DNA of 64,000 nt from Blastopirellula marina DSM 3645 (GCF_000153105.1 NZ_CH672376.1:714727-778726); one strand, 5' to 3'; positions 39,311 through 49,198 are shown, numbered from the stretch's first letter. Notes: a model not told the origin generated them from the sequence alone. Numbers and translations: made by a program.

Positions 39311-41035
39311 TTAGAACACCACTCCTGAGAATGTAATAAACAACGCGGCCATGACAACGACAAACAGTCCCCACCAGGTGACGACGCTCGTGTACCAGTG
39401 ATCTCCGAGGTTGTTGAACAGATTTAAGCGAGACCAATTGAAGGTCAGCTGGTCGGTGATTTGGTCTGCGCGCGGCGGCGATGTCGTCAGGCTGACGCCG
39501 ATGCAAACGGCGACGCACAGCAACCAATTGATCGCTGCTTGATTCCAGTAAGGGCTGAGCCAGGCCGGCGCACTAGGATCGAAGTGCAAGTACAGCTTCA
39601 TCAAGATCCCCGAGGCGAAGCCGACGCAGATCGCCGCCAACGCTCCGGCCGAATTGATGCGTCGCCAGAGAATGCCGAGTAAGAATACGGCGGCGAATGG
39701 GGGAGCGAAAAAAGCGTAGAGCGACTGCGCATACTCAAATAGACTTCCCCCGATCTCTCCGACAAATCCGCCCAAAATAATCGCGATCGCCAGCACGACG
39801 ACCGAACTAATTACGCCGACGCGGACCAGTTGCTTGTCGCTGGCCTCCGGCGCCAACAGCCGTTTGTAGATATCGAGCGTCAGGATGGTCGACGTCGAGT
39901 TGAGCACCGAGTTGATTGTCGATTGTATCGCGCCAAACAGCGCCGCCAAAAGCAGCCCCCGCAGTCCGGCGGGAATCAACGTTTGGATCAGGTTGACATA
40001 GCCTTGATCGGCCGCAGGCTTCACTTCGTCCCAGGGGCGAAGCATGATTTCGGGGTGGAGCGCAAAGAGCACCATGCCAGGCAAGACCGAAATCAGCGGG
40101 AAGAAGACTTTCACCCAGCCGGCCAACACGATTCCCATCCGCGCATGGTATTCATCCTTGGCGCCCAGCACGCGCTGGATCATGAACTGATTCAGCACGT
40201 TGTACCAAACGCCGACCGAGAGGAGCAGCGGAATCAAGCTGATCGTCGGCGTGATCGGATGGGTGACGCCTTGGTAGAGGGAAAGCCGATTGTACGAGTC
40301 GTCGTTGGTGAGATGCGCCAGATGTCGATTCACGGCTTCCGCCCATTGGCCTTCTTTCTCTTGATTTCGCTCCAGCATCAAGGTGAAACCATCCCAGAGC
40401 GATCCTTCGTCGCCGGACAGCGCTTGCAGACCCAGGACGCTGACAAGCACTCCGCCCAGGATCATGATGACGACCGTAAAGAGATCGGTCCACGCGACGC
40501 TCGACAGTCCGCCGTAAATCGCCCAGACGCCGGCGACGATCCCCAGCGTAATAATCGAAAACCAAAGACTCCAACCAAACAAGCTTTGCAGCGCCAGTCC
40601 GCCGCCATACAAGACCGTCGCTAGAAAGGCGACCACGTTGCTCAGCACCGTGACAAAGGCGAACATTTGCCGGATCGAAAGACTAAATCGCTTCTCAAGA
40701 AACTCGGGTATCGTAAATACCTTGGTCGCCAACAAAAAGGGAATAAAGAACCAGATCAATAGCGAGAAGGTGACGACATTCGCCCACTCCATCAGCGAGA
40801 CGCAGACGCCGAACACGACTGCCGAACCGATCATCCCGATGAAGTGTTCGCTGCTGATATTGGACGCGATAAACGATCCGCCGACGACATACCAAGGGAG
40901 TTTTCTGCCTGCCAAAAAATAGTCTTGGCTACTCGCTTGTTCTCCTCTTCCTGCCCAGAAGCCGATCATTCCCAGCGCCAGAAAGAAGCCGGCGAAGACA
41001 ACGTAATCCCAGAAGTCGAGCGAAAACGAAGGCAT
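39311..41035 (-). CDS. Sodium:solute symporter (SSS family)
   Basis: 574 aa with about 13-14 membrane segments, starting [24 protein letters not shown]. The SSS stretch [31 protein letters not shown] is present, as is the region [19 protein letters not shown] short loop near the middle ([19 protein letters not shown]) is extracytoplasmic or cytoplasmic, depending on topology. Homologues carry sugars, sugar acids and related solutes with Na+. Coupled to the dehydratase gene (5 bp apart) and in the same operon as the Gfo/Idh/MocA protein. Confidence 0.92.
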   Translation of the reverse strand: MPSFSLDFWDYVVFAGFFLALGMIGFWAGRGEQASSQDYFLAGRKLPWYVVGGSFIASNISSEHFIGMIGSAVVFGVCVSLMEWANVVTFSLLIWFFIPFLLATKVFTIPEFLEKRFSLSIRQMFAFVTVLSNVVAFLATVLYGGGLALQSLFGWSLWFSIITLGIVAGVWAIYGGLSSVAWTDLFTVVIMILGGVLVSVLGLQALSGDEGSLWDGFTLMLERNQEKEGQWAEAVNRHLAHLTNDDSYNRLSLYQGVTHPITPTISLIPLLLSVGVWYNVLNQFMIQRVLGAKDEYHARMGIVLAGWVKVFFPLISVLPGMVLFALHPEIMLRPWDEVKPAADQGYVNLIQTLIPAGLRGLLLAALFGAIQSTINSVLNSTSTILTLDIYKRLLAPEASDKQLVRVGVISSVVVLAIAIILGGFVGEIGGSLFEYAQSLYAFFAPPFAAVFLLGILWRRINSAGALAAICVGFASGILMKLYLHFDPSAPAWLSPYWNQAAINWLLCVAVCIGVSLTTSPPRADQITDQLTFNWSRLNLFNNLGDHWYTSVVTWWGLFVVVMAALFITFSGVVF

Positions 41036-41095
41036 GAACCAGGGGTCTCGAAGATAACGGAAAGAGCGAACGATCGAGCAATCGCTGGGCGGACT

Positions 41096-41123
41096 GCTCA
41101 GGCGGCGACTTCGCCGCCTGAGC
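41096..41123. terminator. Perfect intercistronic hairpin
   Basis: A 13-bp perfect stem GCTCAGGCGGCGA / TCGCCGCCTGAGC with a 2-nt loop lies between the Gfo/Idh/MocA gene and the symporter gene. It has no T-run on the minus side, so it may act as a partial terminator or RNA-stabilising element that sets relative expression of the two genes. Confidence 0.55.
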
Positions 41124-41165
41124 GAGTTATTATTACGATCTGAAGGACAACCGCGTATCGAAGCG

Positions 41166-42434
41166 TTAGCTGGCGCGACCGAAGTTGGGCACCTTCAGTT
41201 GCTCGCCGCCCTTGAGCGCCGATTGATGGGCGACGATCCCCGGCGCCGTGAAGGCGACCGCTTCGTAGACGTCAACCGCCGGACGACGATTATTGGCTAC
41301 GGCGTCAATAAACTCGTTCGTGATAAACGAATGCGAGCCGTCGTGGCCGCTTCCATGTCGTAGTGGGGCCGGCAGCATATCCGTCTTCCAGAACTCAGGA
41401 ACCTGGTATTGTTCAAAGGCAGGCAAGTTGCGAACGAAACCGGCGTCATCTTTTTCGGTTTGCTGTCCGCGGCGGATGACCACTGGACCTTGCCCGTTCG
41501 GAGTGTGCCCGTAGAAGCTCATTTTGTCGCCGATCCATTCGGCTCGTTCGCCGCCGCGATGGGCGCCTTTCCACCAAACCCGGACGTTGAAAGCCAGTCC
41601 CGATTCGGTCTTGAACATCGCCGATTCGTTCCAAAACGGGTTGTTGTAGGCGTTGTCTTTGAGCGAAGGGGAGTCGTCTCCCCAGCCTTGGCACATCACT
41701 TCGGTCAGGCGTTCACCGGTCACGCCCACGTAGTGAGCGGTGCAGTGCGTGGGATAATTCATCGGCGGAAAGCCATAACGCCAGGTACGTTTGCCGTTCT
41801 CATGGAACAACGAATCGAGACCGTCGTGTTGATACTCTGATTCGCAGTAGATCAAGTTGCCGAACTTCCCTTCCTGATACATCTGGCGAGCCGAGATCGT
41901 GCTTTGCTGCCAATAGCTGGTTTCGGCCATCATAAAGCTTAGCCCGGTCCGCTTGACCGTCTCGATCAGCTCTTCGCATTCTTCCAGATTCATCGCGGCG
42001 GGGACGGCGCAGAGGACATGCTTGCCGGCGTTGAGCGCGGCGACGCTATGCCGCACGTGATTGGGGGCTTCGGTAAAGATCGCCACCGCGTCCATGTCTT
42101 TCGCTTGGGCGAGCATCGCTTCGAGCGAGTCGTACTTCGTTTTGCACTTGTAGGTCTTGCTTAACGCCTCAAGGCGCTCTGGCCTCAATTCGGCGACACC
42201 GGTCACTTCGCACAGGGGATGCTCATGAAACTGAAAGCCGAGGCCAAATCGACCGCCGACGATGCCGACGCGAACTTGTTTAGGGGCTGATTCGGCGGCG
42301 TGCAGAGTTGCCGGCAACACCAAACTGGCGCTGGCGGCTAATCCGCCGGTAGATTGCAGAAATGAGCGACGCGTGACCGGGGGTGGATCACTAGCGGATG
42401 AGCTAGCAACAGAATCGGCGGTAATCATCAGCAT
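41166..42434 (-). CDS. Gfo/Idh/MocA-family oxidoreductase with Tat signal
   Basis: 422 aa. A twin-arginine signal (VTRRSFLQSTGGLAASASLVLPATLHA) predicts folded export. The Rossmann start VRVGIVGGRFGLGFQFHEH and the helix GKHVLCAVPAAMNLEECEEL are clear, but the family's catalytic Lys in EKP is missing (AVP here), as in several planctomycete branches. Residue 3 (ATG 42428) is an alternative start with better spacing from AGGAG. First gene of the catabolic operon, directly downstream of the promoter at 42527-42555. Cofactor is presumably NAD(P); substrate unknown. Confidence 0.86.
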   Translation of the reverse strand: MLMITADSVASSSASDPPPVTRRSFLQSTGGLAASASLVLPATLHAAESAPKQVRVGIVGGRFGLGFQFHEHPLCEVTGVAELRPERLEALSKTYKCKTKYDSLEAMLAQAKDMDAVAIFTEAPNHVRHSVAALNAGKHVLCAVPAAMNLEECEELIETVKRTGLSFMMAETSYWQQSTISARQMYQEGKFGNLIYCESEYQHDGLDSLFHENGKRTWRYGFPPMNYPTHCTAHYVGVTGERLTEVMCQGWGDDSPSLKDNAYNNPFWNESAMFKTESGLAFNVRVWWKGAHRGGERAEWIGDKMSFYGHTPNGQGPVVIRRGQQTEKDDAGFVRNLPAFEQYQVPEFWKTDMLPAPLRHGSGHDGSHSFITNEFIDAVANNRRPAVDVYEAVAFTAPGIVAHQSALKGGEQLKVPNFGRAS

Positions 42435-42509
42435 GACTCCTTGGCAGTGATTGTGGGTGAGCTGGGATCGCCGAGCCCAAAGTCGCCGGCGAGTGTCAAT
42501 AGACGGTTT

Positions 42510-42549
42510 TTGGCGCCAATGTCAAAATATTAGTTGCGGTTGGTGCCAA
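42510..42549. promoter_or_regulatory. Paired operators TTGGYGCCAA, 30 bp apart
   Basis: TTGGCGCCAA (42510-42519, a perfect 10-bp palindrome) and TTGGTGCCAA (42540-42549) are embedded in 15-bp direct repeats TGGYGCCAATGTCAA with a period of exactly 30 bp. One overlaps the expected transcription start and the other the -35 region of the catabolic-operon promoter. Placement fits a repressor binding two phased sites. Confidence 0.7.
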
Positions 42550-42555
42550 TGTCAA
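42527..42555 (-). promoter_or_regulatory. Strong sigma70-type promoter of the catabolic operon
   Basis: On the minus strand, TTGACA, a 17-bp spacer and TAATAT match the housekeeping consensus almost perfectly, about 90-120 bp upstream of the Gfo/Idh/MocA start. The -35 box lies within one of the paired TTGGYGCCAA repeat units. Confidence 0.75.
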
Positions 42556-42692
42556 GTAAGTTCACTTGAAGGTCGTCGCAAGCCAGCTTCTTTGACGATT
42601 CTTTTCGACTGAACGATTGAAACGTCTTTCACTCCTCATCATGTTGCGTTTCTAAATTCATGCATTTCTTCTTTTCTTACGGAGTATCGCAT

Positions 42693-43682
42693 ATGAATGT
42701 CTATCGTCGTTCTCACCATGGATTTACGCTGGTCGAGCTTTTGGTCGTGATTGCGATCATCGGCGTGCTGATCGCATTGTTGCTGCCGGCCGTGCAACAG
42801 GCGCGCGAAGCGGCGCGACGAATGTCTTGCAGCAACAATATGAAACAGCTTGGTCTGGCGCTGCACAACTATCATGACACGCATCTGGCGTTCCCGTTTG
42901 GCTCGCGGCATCTCTTCGAGAGTTCATGGATGCTCTCAATTTTGCCGCAAGTCGAACAGTCGTCGGTGTTCGATCAGTTGGAATATGGAGATTTCTCCGG
43001 CTATCCCAACGGCGTGAACGGTGCGCTGCTTCATAACTGGACGCCTGACTTTAATTGGTGTCCGTCGAGTCCCGCCAACCGGCTGAATAAGCGGGACGAC
43101 TATGGAAATCGGTTTTCGACAACTTCCTATGTCGGCATTTCGGGAGCGACGGCCAGTGCGACGGATTCGACAGACCCAACGGGAGCAGGACGCTGCGGTT
43201 CCGGCACGCAAGGCTATGCTTGCGCGAACGGGATGATGGTCGCCAACATGGTGACCAGAATGCGCGACACGACCGACGGCCTGACGAATACAGTCATCGT
43301 GGCGGAGCAGTCCGCGATGGGTAAGAACAGCACCGGGGGATTGGCCGACATTCGTTCGAGCTACGAGTGGGGATGTTGGGGCGGAGTAGGCGCGACGGTT
43401 CCGCCGCCGCAAGCCGGAGCGAGCGGCGACTCTTATACCTGGGCTACAACGCCGTGGTCTCGCAATACCACCACGATTCGTTTCCCGATCGGTACGCTTA
43501 CCGAGGGAAGCGGAAACCATACCGACGGATCCAATAGCGCCCTGCATTCGGAGCATCCTGGCGGCGCGCTTGTCTTACGTGGAGATGGCAGCGTCGCCTT
43601 CGCCGCTGAAACGATGGATATAGCGGCCTTGCGAAACCTTTGCATTCGTGACGATGGAAACGTGATTTCCACGCCGCTGTAA
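42693..43682 (+). CDS. DUF1559 domain-containing pseudopilin-like protein
   Basis: 329 aa from ATG 42693, with CGGAG 8 nt upstream; the open frame begins 11 codons earlier. The prepilin signal [17 protein letters not shown], then [20 protein letters not shown], and the C-terminal [17 protein letters not shown] are present. The first ~60 codons are nearly the same as in the gene at 44507. It is followed by the lipoprotein at 43859. Confidence 0.92.
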   Translation: MNVYRRSHHGFTLVELLVVIAIIGVLIALLLPAVQQAREAARRMSCSNNMKQLGLALHNYHDTHLAFPFGSRHLFESSWMLSILPQVEQSSVFDQLEYGDFSGYPNGVNGALLHNWTPDFNWCPSSPANRLNKRDDYGNRFSTTSYVGISGATASATDSTDPTGAGRCGSGTQGYACANGMMVANMVTRMRDTTDGLTNTVIVAEQSAMGKNSTGGLADIRSSYEWGCWGGVGATVPPPQAGASGDSYTWATTPWSRNTTTIRFPIGTLTEGSGNHTDGSNSALHSEHPGGALVLRGDGSVAFAAETMDIAALRNLCIRDDGNVISTPL

Positions 43683-43858
43683 ACAGATGCTCGAACAGAC
43701 CATATTTCGCGATGATCGAAGGGTAGAGAATCAAAATGGATCGCGAAGGAACTCTGCCGTTGAGCGGATTTCCTGCGCTACGCGCTGGAGTCTGTCGCCG
43801 TAAAGTGACGACGACGGCTTAGCATCCCCTACTCGAATCAGATACAGGATGAAATTCG

Positions 43859-44302
43859 ATGCAATTTAGTGCTATTAGTTTCGAGCTGCTGAAATGCCGC
43901 AGCTTTTTCGTCGCAATATGTTTGCTCGGGATGTATGCGCTCGCGGGATGCTCACAAGGGCAGGCGTTTAAATCGTCGGTCGTCGGCAAGGTGACGCTCG
44001 ACGATCAGCCGGTCCCCCAGGGATCGATCGTATTGATTGATCAGGCGGGGAAGTTGGCGACGTCCGCCTTAGAACCAGACGGCGGTTATTCGCTACGTTG
44101 TTCGCCGGGCTCCTATCACATCGCGATTGCTCCCCCCCCTCCGCCGGATCCATTCGCGCCAAAGTCATCCGAGACGAAAGTAAATGTCGTGAAGATTCCC
44201 TCGAAGTATCGTGATGTCGGCACAAGCGGACTAACGATCGACGTGAAGGAAGGCGAAAACACGTTCGACGTTCAGTTGGCGCCCTCGCCTCAGCGCAAAT
44301 GA
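43859..44302 (+). CDS. Small lipoprotein with carboxypeptidase-regulatory-like domain
   Basis: 147 aa. Lipobox YALAGC at about residues 26-31, then a beta-sandwich repeat (SSVVGKVTLDDQPVPQGSIVLIDQAGKLATSALEPDGGYSLRCSPGSYHIAIAPP, read here in pieces), and a proline-rich APPPPPDPFAP linker. Partner of the DUF1559 gene 42693-43682. Confidence 0.84.
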   Translation: MQFSAISFELLKCRSFFVAICLLGMYALAGCSQGQAFKSSVVGKVTLDDQPVPQGSIVLIDQAGKLATSALEPDGGYSLRCSPGSYHIAIAPPPPPDPFAPKSSETKVNVVKIPSKYRDVGTSGLTIDVKEGENTFDVQLAPSPQRK

Positions 44303-44506
44303 GTCGTCGTTTCTTGGGAGCGTGACTCCCTGTCACGGCGGAATGGGGCAATTTATTTTGGGAATCTTAGTTGCGACCTCATTGCGATCAGCAATGGGAA
44401 AGCGTCGCCAGCAAGTCGGCGAGCATCAGGCTCGCGCGAAGGAATGTTTTCTCGACGATATTGATCTATTCATTGATTCTTATTTATCTCAATCGGAGTG
44501 CTGATG

Positions 44507-45469
44507 ATGAACTCTCGCAATCGTTCCGGATTTACCCTCGTCGAGCTCTTGGTCGTGATCGCGATCATCGGCGTTCTGATCGCATTGTTGTTGCCGGCTG
44601 TCCAACAGGCGCGCGAAGCGGCGCGGCGCATGTCTTGCAGCAATAACATGAAGCAGATCGGTCTGGCGCTGCACAACTACCATGATACGTTCGGCTCGTT
44701 TCCGGCCGGCGGAATTTCTAACATCTCGACCGACAGCGCCAGCTTTTGCTCGATGGCCCCAGGTTCCGGCGGCATCTCTTATTCCCAGGCTCCTTGGACC
44801 GTGTTGATCTTGCCGTTCATGGAAGAAGGGGCGCGGTACGACAATTTCAACTTTGGCGCCGGGTTTATTTCGATCCAAGATGACGCTGCATTTGGCAATG
44901 CCGATGCCGCCAATCGGACCGAGTGGCTGCGAAATAATGCGAAGTATCAATGTTCGTCTGATCCAAACAGCAACGAGGAGACGCACACCAATAACTATAT
45001 GGGCGTACAAGGAGGAGAAGTCGCTTTCTGCTCCAACAGCGCCGGTGTCCGCGTTTGGAATAAAGATGGCATGATTTATCACAATTCGCATGTTAAATTC
45101 CGCGACGCCGTCGACGGGACGACCAACGTGTTTTTGGTTGGCGAGACCGACTATCAGTCGACTCTTGAATCAAATAGCATCGCGCAGTATGCAGCATGGG
45201 CTTCGAGTGACTGGCCGCGTAGCGTGGGGATGCCGATGCAAGTTGCTTCGGCGGTATTGCCGATCAATTCGGCGAATCCGCCCAAGGCCGGCGGAGGACC
45301 TACCTGGGACGTTCAGTCGCGTACATTCGGCAGTTTTCATCCCGGCGGTTGTCAATTTGCCATGGCCGACGCTTCGGTTCATTTCATTCCCGAGACGGTC
45401 GATTTGACGATTTATCGCACGCTCGCCAAACGGGCTGATGGCCTGCCGGTCAGTGGTTTTAGCTTCTAA
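44507..45469 (+). CDS. DUF1559 domain-containing pseudopilin-like protein
   Basis: 320 aa from ATG 44507, with CGGAG 8 nt upstream (ATG 44504 and GTG 44498 are alternatives). Prepilin signal [37 protein letters not shown] and the C-terminal [21 protein letters not shown] place it in DUF1559. Followed by the lipoprotein at 45514. The 200 bp upstream contain no gene. Confidence 0.93.
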   Translation: MNSRNRSGFTLVELLVVIAIIGVLIALLLPAVQQAREAARRMSCSNNMKQIGLALHNYHDTFGSFPAGGISNISTDSASFCSMAPGSGGISYSQAPWTVLILPFMEEGARYDNFNFGAGFISIQDDAAFGNADAANRTEWLRNNAKYQCSSDPNSNEETHTNNYMGVQGGEVAFCSNSAGVRVWNKDGMIYHNSHVKFRDAVDGTTNVFLVGETDYQSTLESNSIAQYAAWASSDWPRSVGMPMQVASAVLPINSANPPKAGGGPTWDVQSRTFGSFHPGGCQFAMADASVHFIPETVDLTIYRTLAKRADGLPVSGFSF

Positions 45470-45513
45470 GTCTTTTCCTTTCCCTTTCTGCTCTATTTGG
45501 GGGCAAATTCAAC

Positions 45514-45930
45514 ATGCGCCAACGACATCGAAACGTATTTGGAATCCTCGGCTGCATGCTGCTGTTCGCGGCGAACGGTTGCAATTTTGGCAATGACAGT
45601 CTGGAGCGGTACGAACTGTCAGGCGCCGTCACCTATGACGGCAAGCCGATTCCGTATGGGGAAATCTCGTTTGCACCGGATACCGCAAAAGGGAATTCTG
45701 GCCCCGGGGCGGTGGCCACCATTCTCGAAGGTGCGTACCATGTGACAGGAGAGAAAGGGTTGATCGGTGGTCCGCATGTGATCACCGTCACCGGCTATAC
45801 CGGCGTGCCGGACAATGCCGCCGTGATGGCGGGAACAGCTTCCCAACCGAAGCCGCTCTTCGCTCCTTTTTCGACTAGCGACGATTTGCCGCGTGGCGAT
45901 GCGACGCATGATGTGGAAATCCCCAAGTAG
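45514..45930 (+). CDS. Small lipoprotein with carboxypeptidase-regulatory-like domain
   Basis: 138 aa. Lipobox-like FAANGC at about residues 18-23, then YELSGAVTYDGKPIPYGEISFAPD, which is the beta-sandwich repeat of these lipoproteins. It follows the DUF1559 gene 44507-45469 and precedes the GntR gene by only 21 bp, so the regulator may be cotranscribed. Confidence 0.84.
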   Translation: MRQRHRNVFGILGCMLLFAANGCNFGNDSLERYELSGAVTYDGKPIPYGEISFAPDTAKGNSGPGAVATILEGAYHVTGEKGLIGGPHVITVTGYTGVPDNAAVMAGTASQPKPLFAPFSTSDDLPRGDATHDVEIPK

Positions 45931-45951
45931 CGATAAATCCGCTCTATTCCG

Positions 45952-46818
45952 ATGTCGATCACGACTTACATTTACGAAGATCTCAAAGCCAGACTCTCTT
46001 CCAGTCAGGAATTGCCGGTTCAGCTGACGCTCGAATCGCTCGCCGATTTTTATGAGGTCAGCTTTTCGCCGGTTCGTTCGGCCGTGAATCGGCTGATTAA
46101 ACAAGGTTTGATTGAGAAGGGGGATGACAGACGTCTGACCCCCAAAGCGACTCGCAAACGTTCGCAAACGAAGGAGCACGATCAAGCGTTGCCTGCGCCT
46201 CCGCAAGACATGTACGAATTGATCGCCAACGATTTCGTCCGGCTCAGTTTGGAGGGAAACGCGATCGACTTGCGCGAAGAAGCGACCGCCAAGCAATACG
46301 GGATCAGTCGGTCGGCGCTGCGGATCATCTTCAATCGACTCGCCGGCGCCGGACTGATCGAGCATATTCCGCGTCGCGGTTGGCGCTTGCGCCCTTTTTT
46401 GCAGAAAGATATGCAAGCGTTTTTGGAAGTTCGCGAACTGTTAGAGCTGAAGGCGCTTGACTTGGCCAAGTCGCATCTCGTCGACGCAGACTTGCAAGCG
46501 ATCCTGGCCGGAAACATTTTGCCTGCTTCCAAAAAAGAACATCCGCAAATCGATAATTCACTGCACGCCTACATCATCGAAAAAGCGGACAACATCTATA
46601 TCCAAGACTTCTTCCAGCGGCAAGGAAAATACTACGGCATCCTGTTCGATTGGGAAGAAATGGACCGTCAGGCCGCGATCGAAACAGTCGAGCAGCATCA
46701 AGCGATACTTCACGCGCTGCTCGAGAAGAATTGGTCCGTCGCACGCAAGGCGCTCTCGTTCCATATCCAGAACAATCACCCGGTGCTCAGCAAGATTCGT
46801 CCTCCTGCCGATGCGTAG
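45952..46818 (+). CDS. GntR-family regulator (FCD type) with two winged-helix domains
   Basis: 288 aa. The first winged helix (about 24-64: LTLESLADFYEVSFSPVRSAVNRLIKQGLIEKG) is followed by a linker, then a second (about 105-150: LREEATAKQYGISRSALRIIFNRLAGAGLIEHIPRRGWRLRPF), then an FCD ligand domain (about 152-285: AFLEVRELLELKALDLAKSHLVDADLQAI ... HQAILHALLEKNWSVARKAL). Normal FCD regulators have a single winged helix. It lies 3.3 kb from the paired operators of the sugar-acid operon, a family well known for such targets, so it is the best candidate repressor there (inference). Confidence 0.9.
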   Translation: MSITTYIYEDLKARLSSSQELPVQLTLESLADFYEVSFSPVRSAVNRLIKQGLIEKGDDRRLTPKATRKRSQTKEHDQALPAPPQDMYELIANDFVRLSLEGNAIDLREEATAKQYGISRSALRIIFNRLAGAGLIEHIPRRGWRLRPFLQKDMQAFLEVRELLELKALDLAKSHLVDADLQAILAGNILPASKKEHPQIDNSLHAYIIEKADNIYIQDFFQRQGKYYGILFDWEEMDRQAAIETVEQHQAILHALLEKNWSVARKALSFHIQNNHPVLSKIRPPADA

Positions 46819-46843
46819 ATCGCACCGATCCGCGCTACGGCGA

Positions 46844-46876
46844 CAAAAAAAGGAAGCGGCGACTGGCGCGGCTTCC
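46844..46876 (-). terminator. Rho-independent terminator after the peroxiredoxin-like gene
   Basis: On the minus strand, GGAAGC, a 13-nt loop, GCTTCC and a run of seven T lie about 45 bp beyond the gene's stop codon at 46921. Confidence 0.75.
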
Positions 46877-46920
46877 CTCGTTTGATTCGAATTCATACGG
46901 TACGCAATACCGCCAAGCGA

Positions 46921-47661
46921 CTACTTCGCTTTGTCGGCGGCGATTTTCTTGACCGCCGCGACCACTTCGGCTGGTTCGGCGCGGACGGTGTAGTCGGCGT
47001 TCAAAAAAGCGTAGCGAATCTTCCCCTGGGTATCGATCACGTAGGTCGCCGAAAGCGGCAATTCCATCTCGTCGTTGCCATTGACCTCACCCAGCTTCAA
47101 ACGATCACGGTACAGGGGAAGGATCGACTCGGGCAATTCAAAGACCAGACCATACTTTCGTGCGGTCGCACTATCCTTGTCATGCAGCGCGACAAAGTCG
47201 AGGTCGTTCGCTTCCGCCGTTTCCTTCGCCTTTTCCGGCAGTTCGGGAGTTAGCACAATCAGCTTGGCGCCGGCGCCTTCGATCGCTTTCAGTTCTTTCT
47301 GCATCGCGCGCAATTGCAAATTGCAATAAGGGCACCAGCCGCCGCGATACCACATCAGCACGACAGGGCCTTCGCTCCACATTTCGCTCAGGCGAACCGT
47401 CTTGCCGTTCCAGCCGGTCAGTTTGGCGTCGATCGCGGCGTCGCCCACGTGTTTCGCCGATTTTTCAACTCCGGAAGCGCGAACCGTTTCGACCGCATCG
47501 CGCATCACTTGCAGCATCTCAGGGGGGTAACGTTTGCTAGCTTCGTCGGACTTCTGTTTCAATTGTTCTTTTAACGTTTGCGGTTGGCTCTCTTCGCCCA
47601 TCGCCGTAGGTACAAATGTCGCCGCGATCATCAAGCATCCAAATAGTGCGAGTTTGCGCAT
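46921..47661 (-). CDS. AhpC/TSA-family peroxiredoxin-like exported protein
   Basis: 246 aa with a signal peptide (LALFGCLMIAATFVPTAMG). The redox site YRGGWCPYCNLQLRAMQKEL carries the CxxC, and VVLMWYRGG and KLIVLTPELPEKAKETAEANDLDF are typical of this AhpC/TSA group. It probably acts as a thiol-based reductase or peroxidase on the outer side of the inner membrane. It is transcribed towards the GntR gene and ends in a clear terminator. Confidence 0.87.
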   Translation of the reverse strand: MRKLALFGCLMIAATFVPTAMGEESQPQTLKEQLKQKSDEASKRYPPEMLQVMRDAVETVRASGVEKSAKHVGDAAIDAKLTGWNGKTVRLSEMWSEGPVVLMWYRGGWCPYCNLQLRAMQKELKAIEGAGAKLIVLTPELPEKAKETAEANDLDFVALHDKDSATARKYGLVFELPESILPLYRDRLKLGEVNGNDEMELPLSATYVIDTQGKIRYAFLNADYTVRAEPAEVVAAVKKIAADKAK

Positions 47662-47779
47662 GACTCATAACTTTCGTCCAAATGATTGAATGGGGGCCAA
47701 CTGGAAGAAACTGTAGGCGTTGCGTGAATCGTCAACGGTACGCTGCGCTACAACTCTAGCAAAGTTTATCGCGAATTCA

Positions 47780-49198
47780 TTACTTGGCTTGATTGTTAGG
47801 GCCAAGCGGGAACTTTAGCAACGCTACGCCTTCGGCCGGCTGCGAGTTTAATGCGGCAGTCAGTTTGGCGTGCGCTGCGGCGGCGTCGGGGGTGGCCGAC
47901 AGGTCAGTCAGCGGGTGTTTTTCGAGCACGTCATTTTCGACATCGATGAAACGCCCATCGCCATGCAGTTTCCAGCGCTGGTCCCGAGCGAAACGAACCG
48001 GCTTGGTCTTTTCTGGCCTGGGGTTGTAGTAGCAGTAGATCCAGTCGCGCGGCGTGCCGGGCTTTCCTAATAGCTGCGGTTGAAAACTGCGACCATCGAT
48101 CTTTGCTGGCGTCGTCGCGCCAGCGAAATCGGCGAGGGTCGGCAGAAAATCGGAAAAGTCGATCAGATCCGCGCAAGTTGTATCGGGTGGAATCACGCCT
48201 GGCCAGTAGCCGACCAGCGGAACGCGCGTCCCTGCGTCAGTCATCTTTCCTTTGCCGCCTTGGATCACCTGGTCGTTGAGCTGCGAGCGGATCTTCGTGT
48301 TGGTTCCATTGTCTCCAGTAAACAGGATCAGCGTGTTTTCGGCCTGACCCGTTTGTTGGACATGGTCAACGATCTTACCTACCTGTATGTCCATGTAGGC
48401 GACCATCTCCTCAAAGTTCTTTTGCTTCCGTTTGGTGTCGCGCAGCTTGCTGTCAGGCGTCGGCACGAACGGGTTATGAACCAAGATCATGGGATAGTAA
48501 ACAAAGTAGGGTTGGTCCGATTTTTGATCGATGAATTTCAAGATCTGTTCGACGGCGATATCGGGACCATATTGCTTGGCTGAAAACTGCCGGGTCTCGC
48601 CGTTGATGTTTAACAGCGGCGCGTCGTATCGCTCTCCCAACTGATCGACTTGCCACAAGCACCATTGGTCGAAACCTGCATCGCTTGGGGCCATCCCTTT
48701 GGCGCGAAAACGCTGCGGATAATTGTTGGCGCCATAGAGTTGCCACTTGCCGGCGATCATCGTGCGGTAGCCGGTCTCCTGCAGCAGATGCCCGAACGTG
48801 CGCTGATCGCGATTGAGGATCGAAAACGCCGAATAGTTTCGCGCATTCGAGAGCCCGGTCATCATTTTGACCCGACTCGGCGTGCAGAGGGGCTGCGAAT
48901 AGCAATGGGTAAACCGCATCCCTCGAGCGGCCATCCGGTCAATATTGGGCGTCTGATACTGCTGCGAACCGTAACAGCCAAAGCATTCATAGCCGATATC
49001 ATCGGTAAGTATCAAAATGACGTTGGGGCGATCGCTTGACTCGGCTTTAAGTTGCGTTGTATAAAGAAGTTGTGCGAAGAGTGCTGCACTCGTCAAAATC
49101 GTGAGTGTAGTTATTCTGTGTAGTAAATGACGCGGGAATATTCGGCGGCAACCGGATGTTCCAGAAGTACGCGTCGAATTGGCAAGGAATTGAATCAT
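47780..49198 (-). CDS. Sulfatase (arylsulfatase type)
   Basis: 472 aa from ATG 49198, with GAAGGGG upstream; the open frame begins 80 codons earlier in unsupported sequence. A signal-like segment (LHRITTLTILTSAALFAQLL) is followed by RPNVILILTDDIGYECFGCYGS, the metal-binding start of sulfatases. C105 of CTPSR is the residue converted to formylglycine. NGTNTKIRSQLNDQVIQGGKGKMTDAGTRVPL is the typical C-terminal region of the catalytic domain. Planctomycetes use many such enzymes to desulfate algal polysaccharides. It may supply the sugar-acid operon nearby, but no direct link is seen. Confidence 0.9.
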   Translation of the reverse strand: MIQFLANSTRTSGTSGCRRIFPRHLLHRITTLTILTSAALFAQLLYTTQLKAESSDRPNVILILTDDIGYECFGCYGSQQYQTPNIDRMAARGMRFTHCYSQPLCTPSRVKMMTGLSNARNYSAFSILNRDQRTFGHLLQETGYRTMIAGKWQLYGANNYPQRFRAKGMAPSDAGFDQWCLWQVDQLGERYDAPLLNINGETRQFSAKQYGPDIAVEQILKFIDQKSDQPYFVYYPMILVHNPFVPTPDSKLRDTKRKQKNFEEMVAYMDIQVGKIVDHVQQTGQAENTLILFTGDNGTNTKIRSQLNDQVIQGGKGKMTDAGTRVPLVGYWPGVIPPDTTCADLIDFSDFLPTLADFAGATTPAKIDGRSFQPQLLGKPGTPRDWIYCYYNPRPEKTKPVRFARDQRWKLHGDGRFIDVENDVLEKHPLTDLSATPDAAAAHAKLTAALNSQPAEGVALLKFPLGPNNQAK

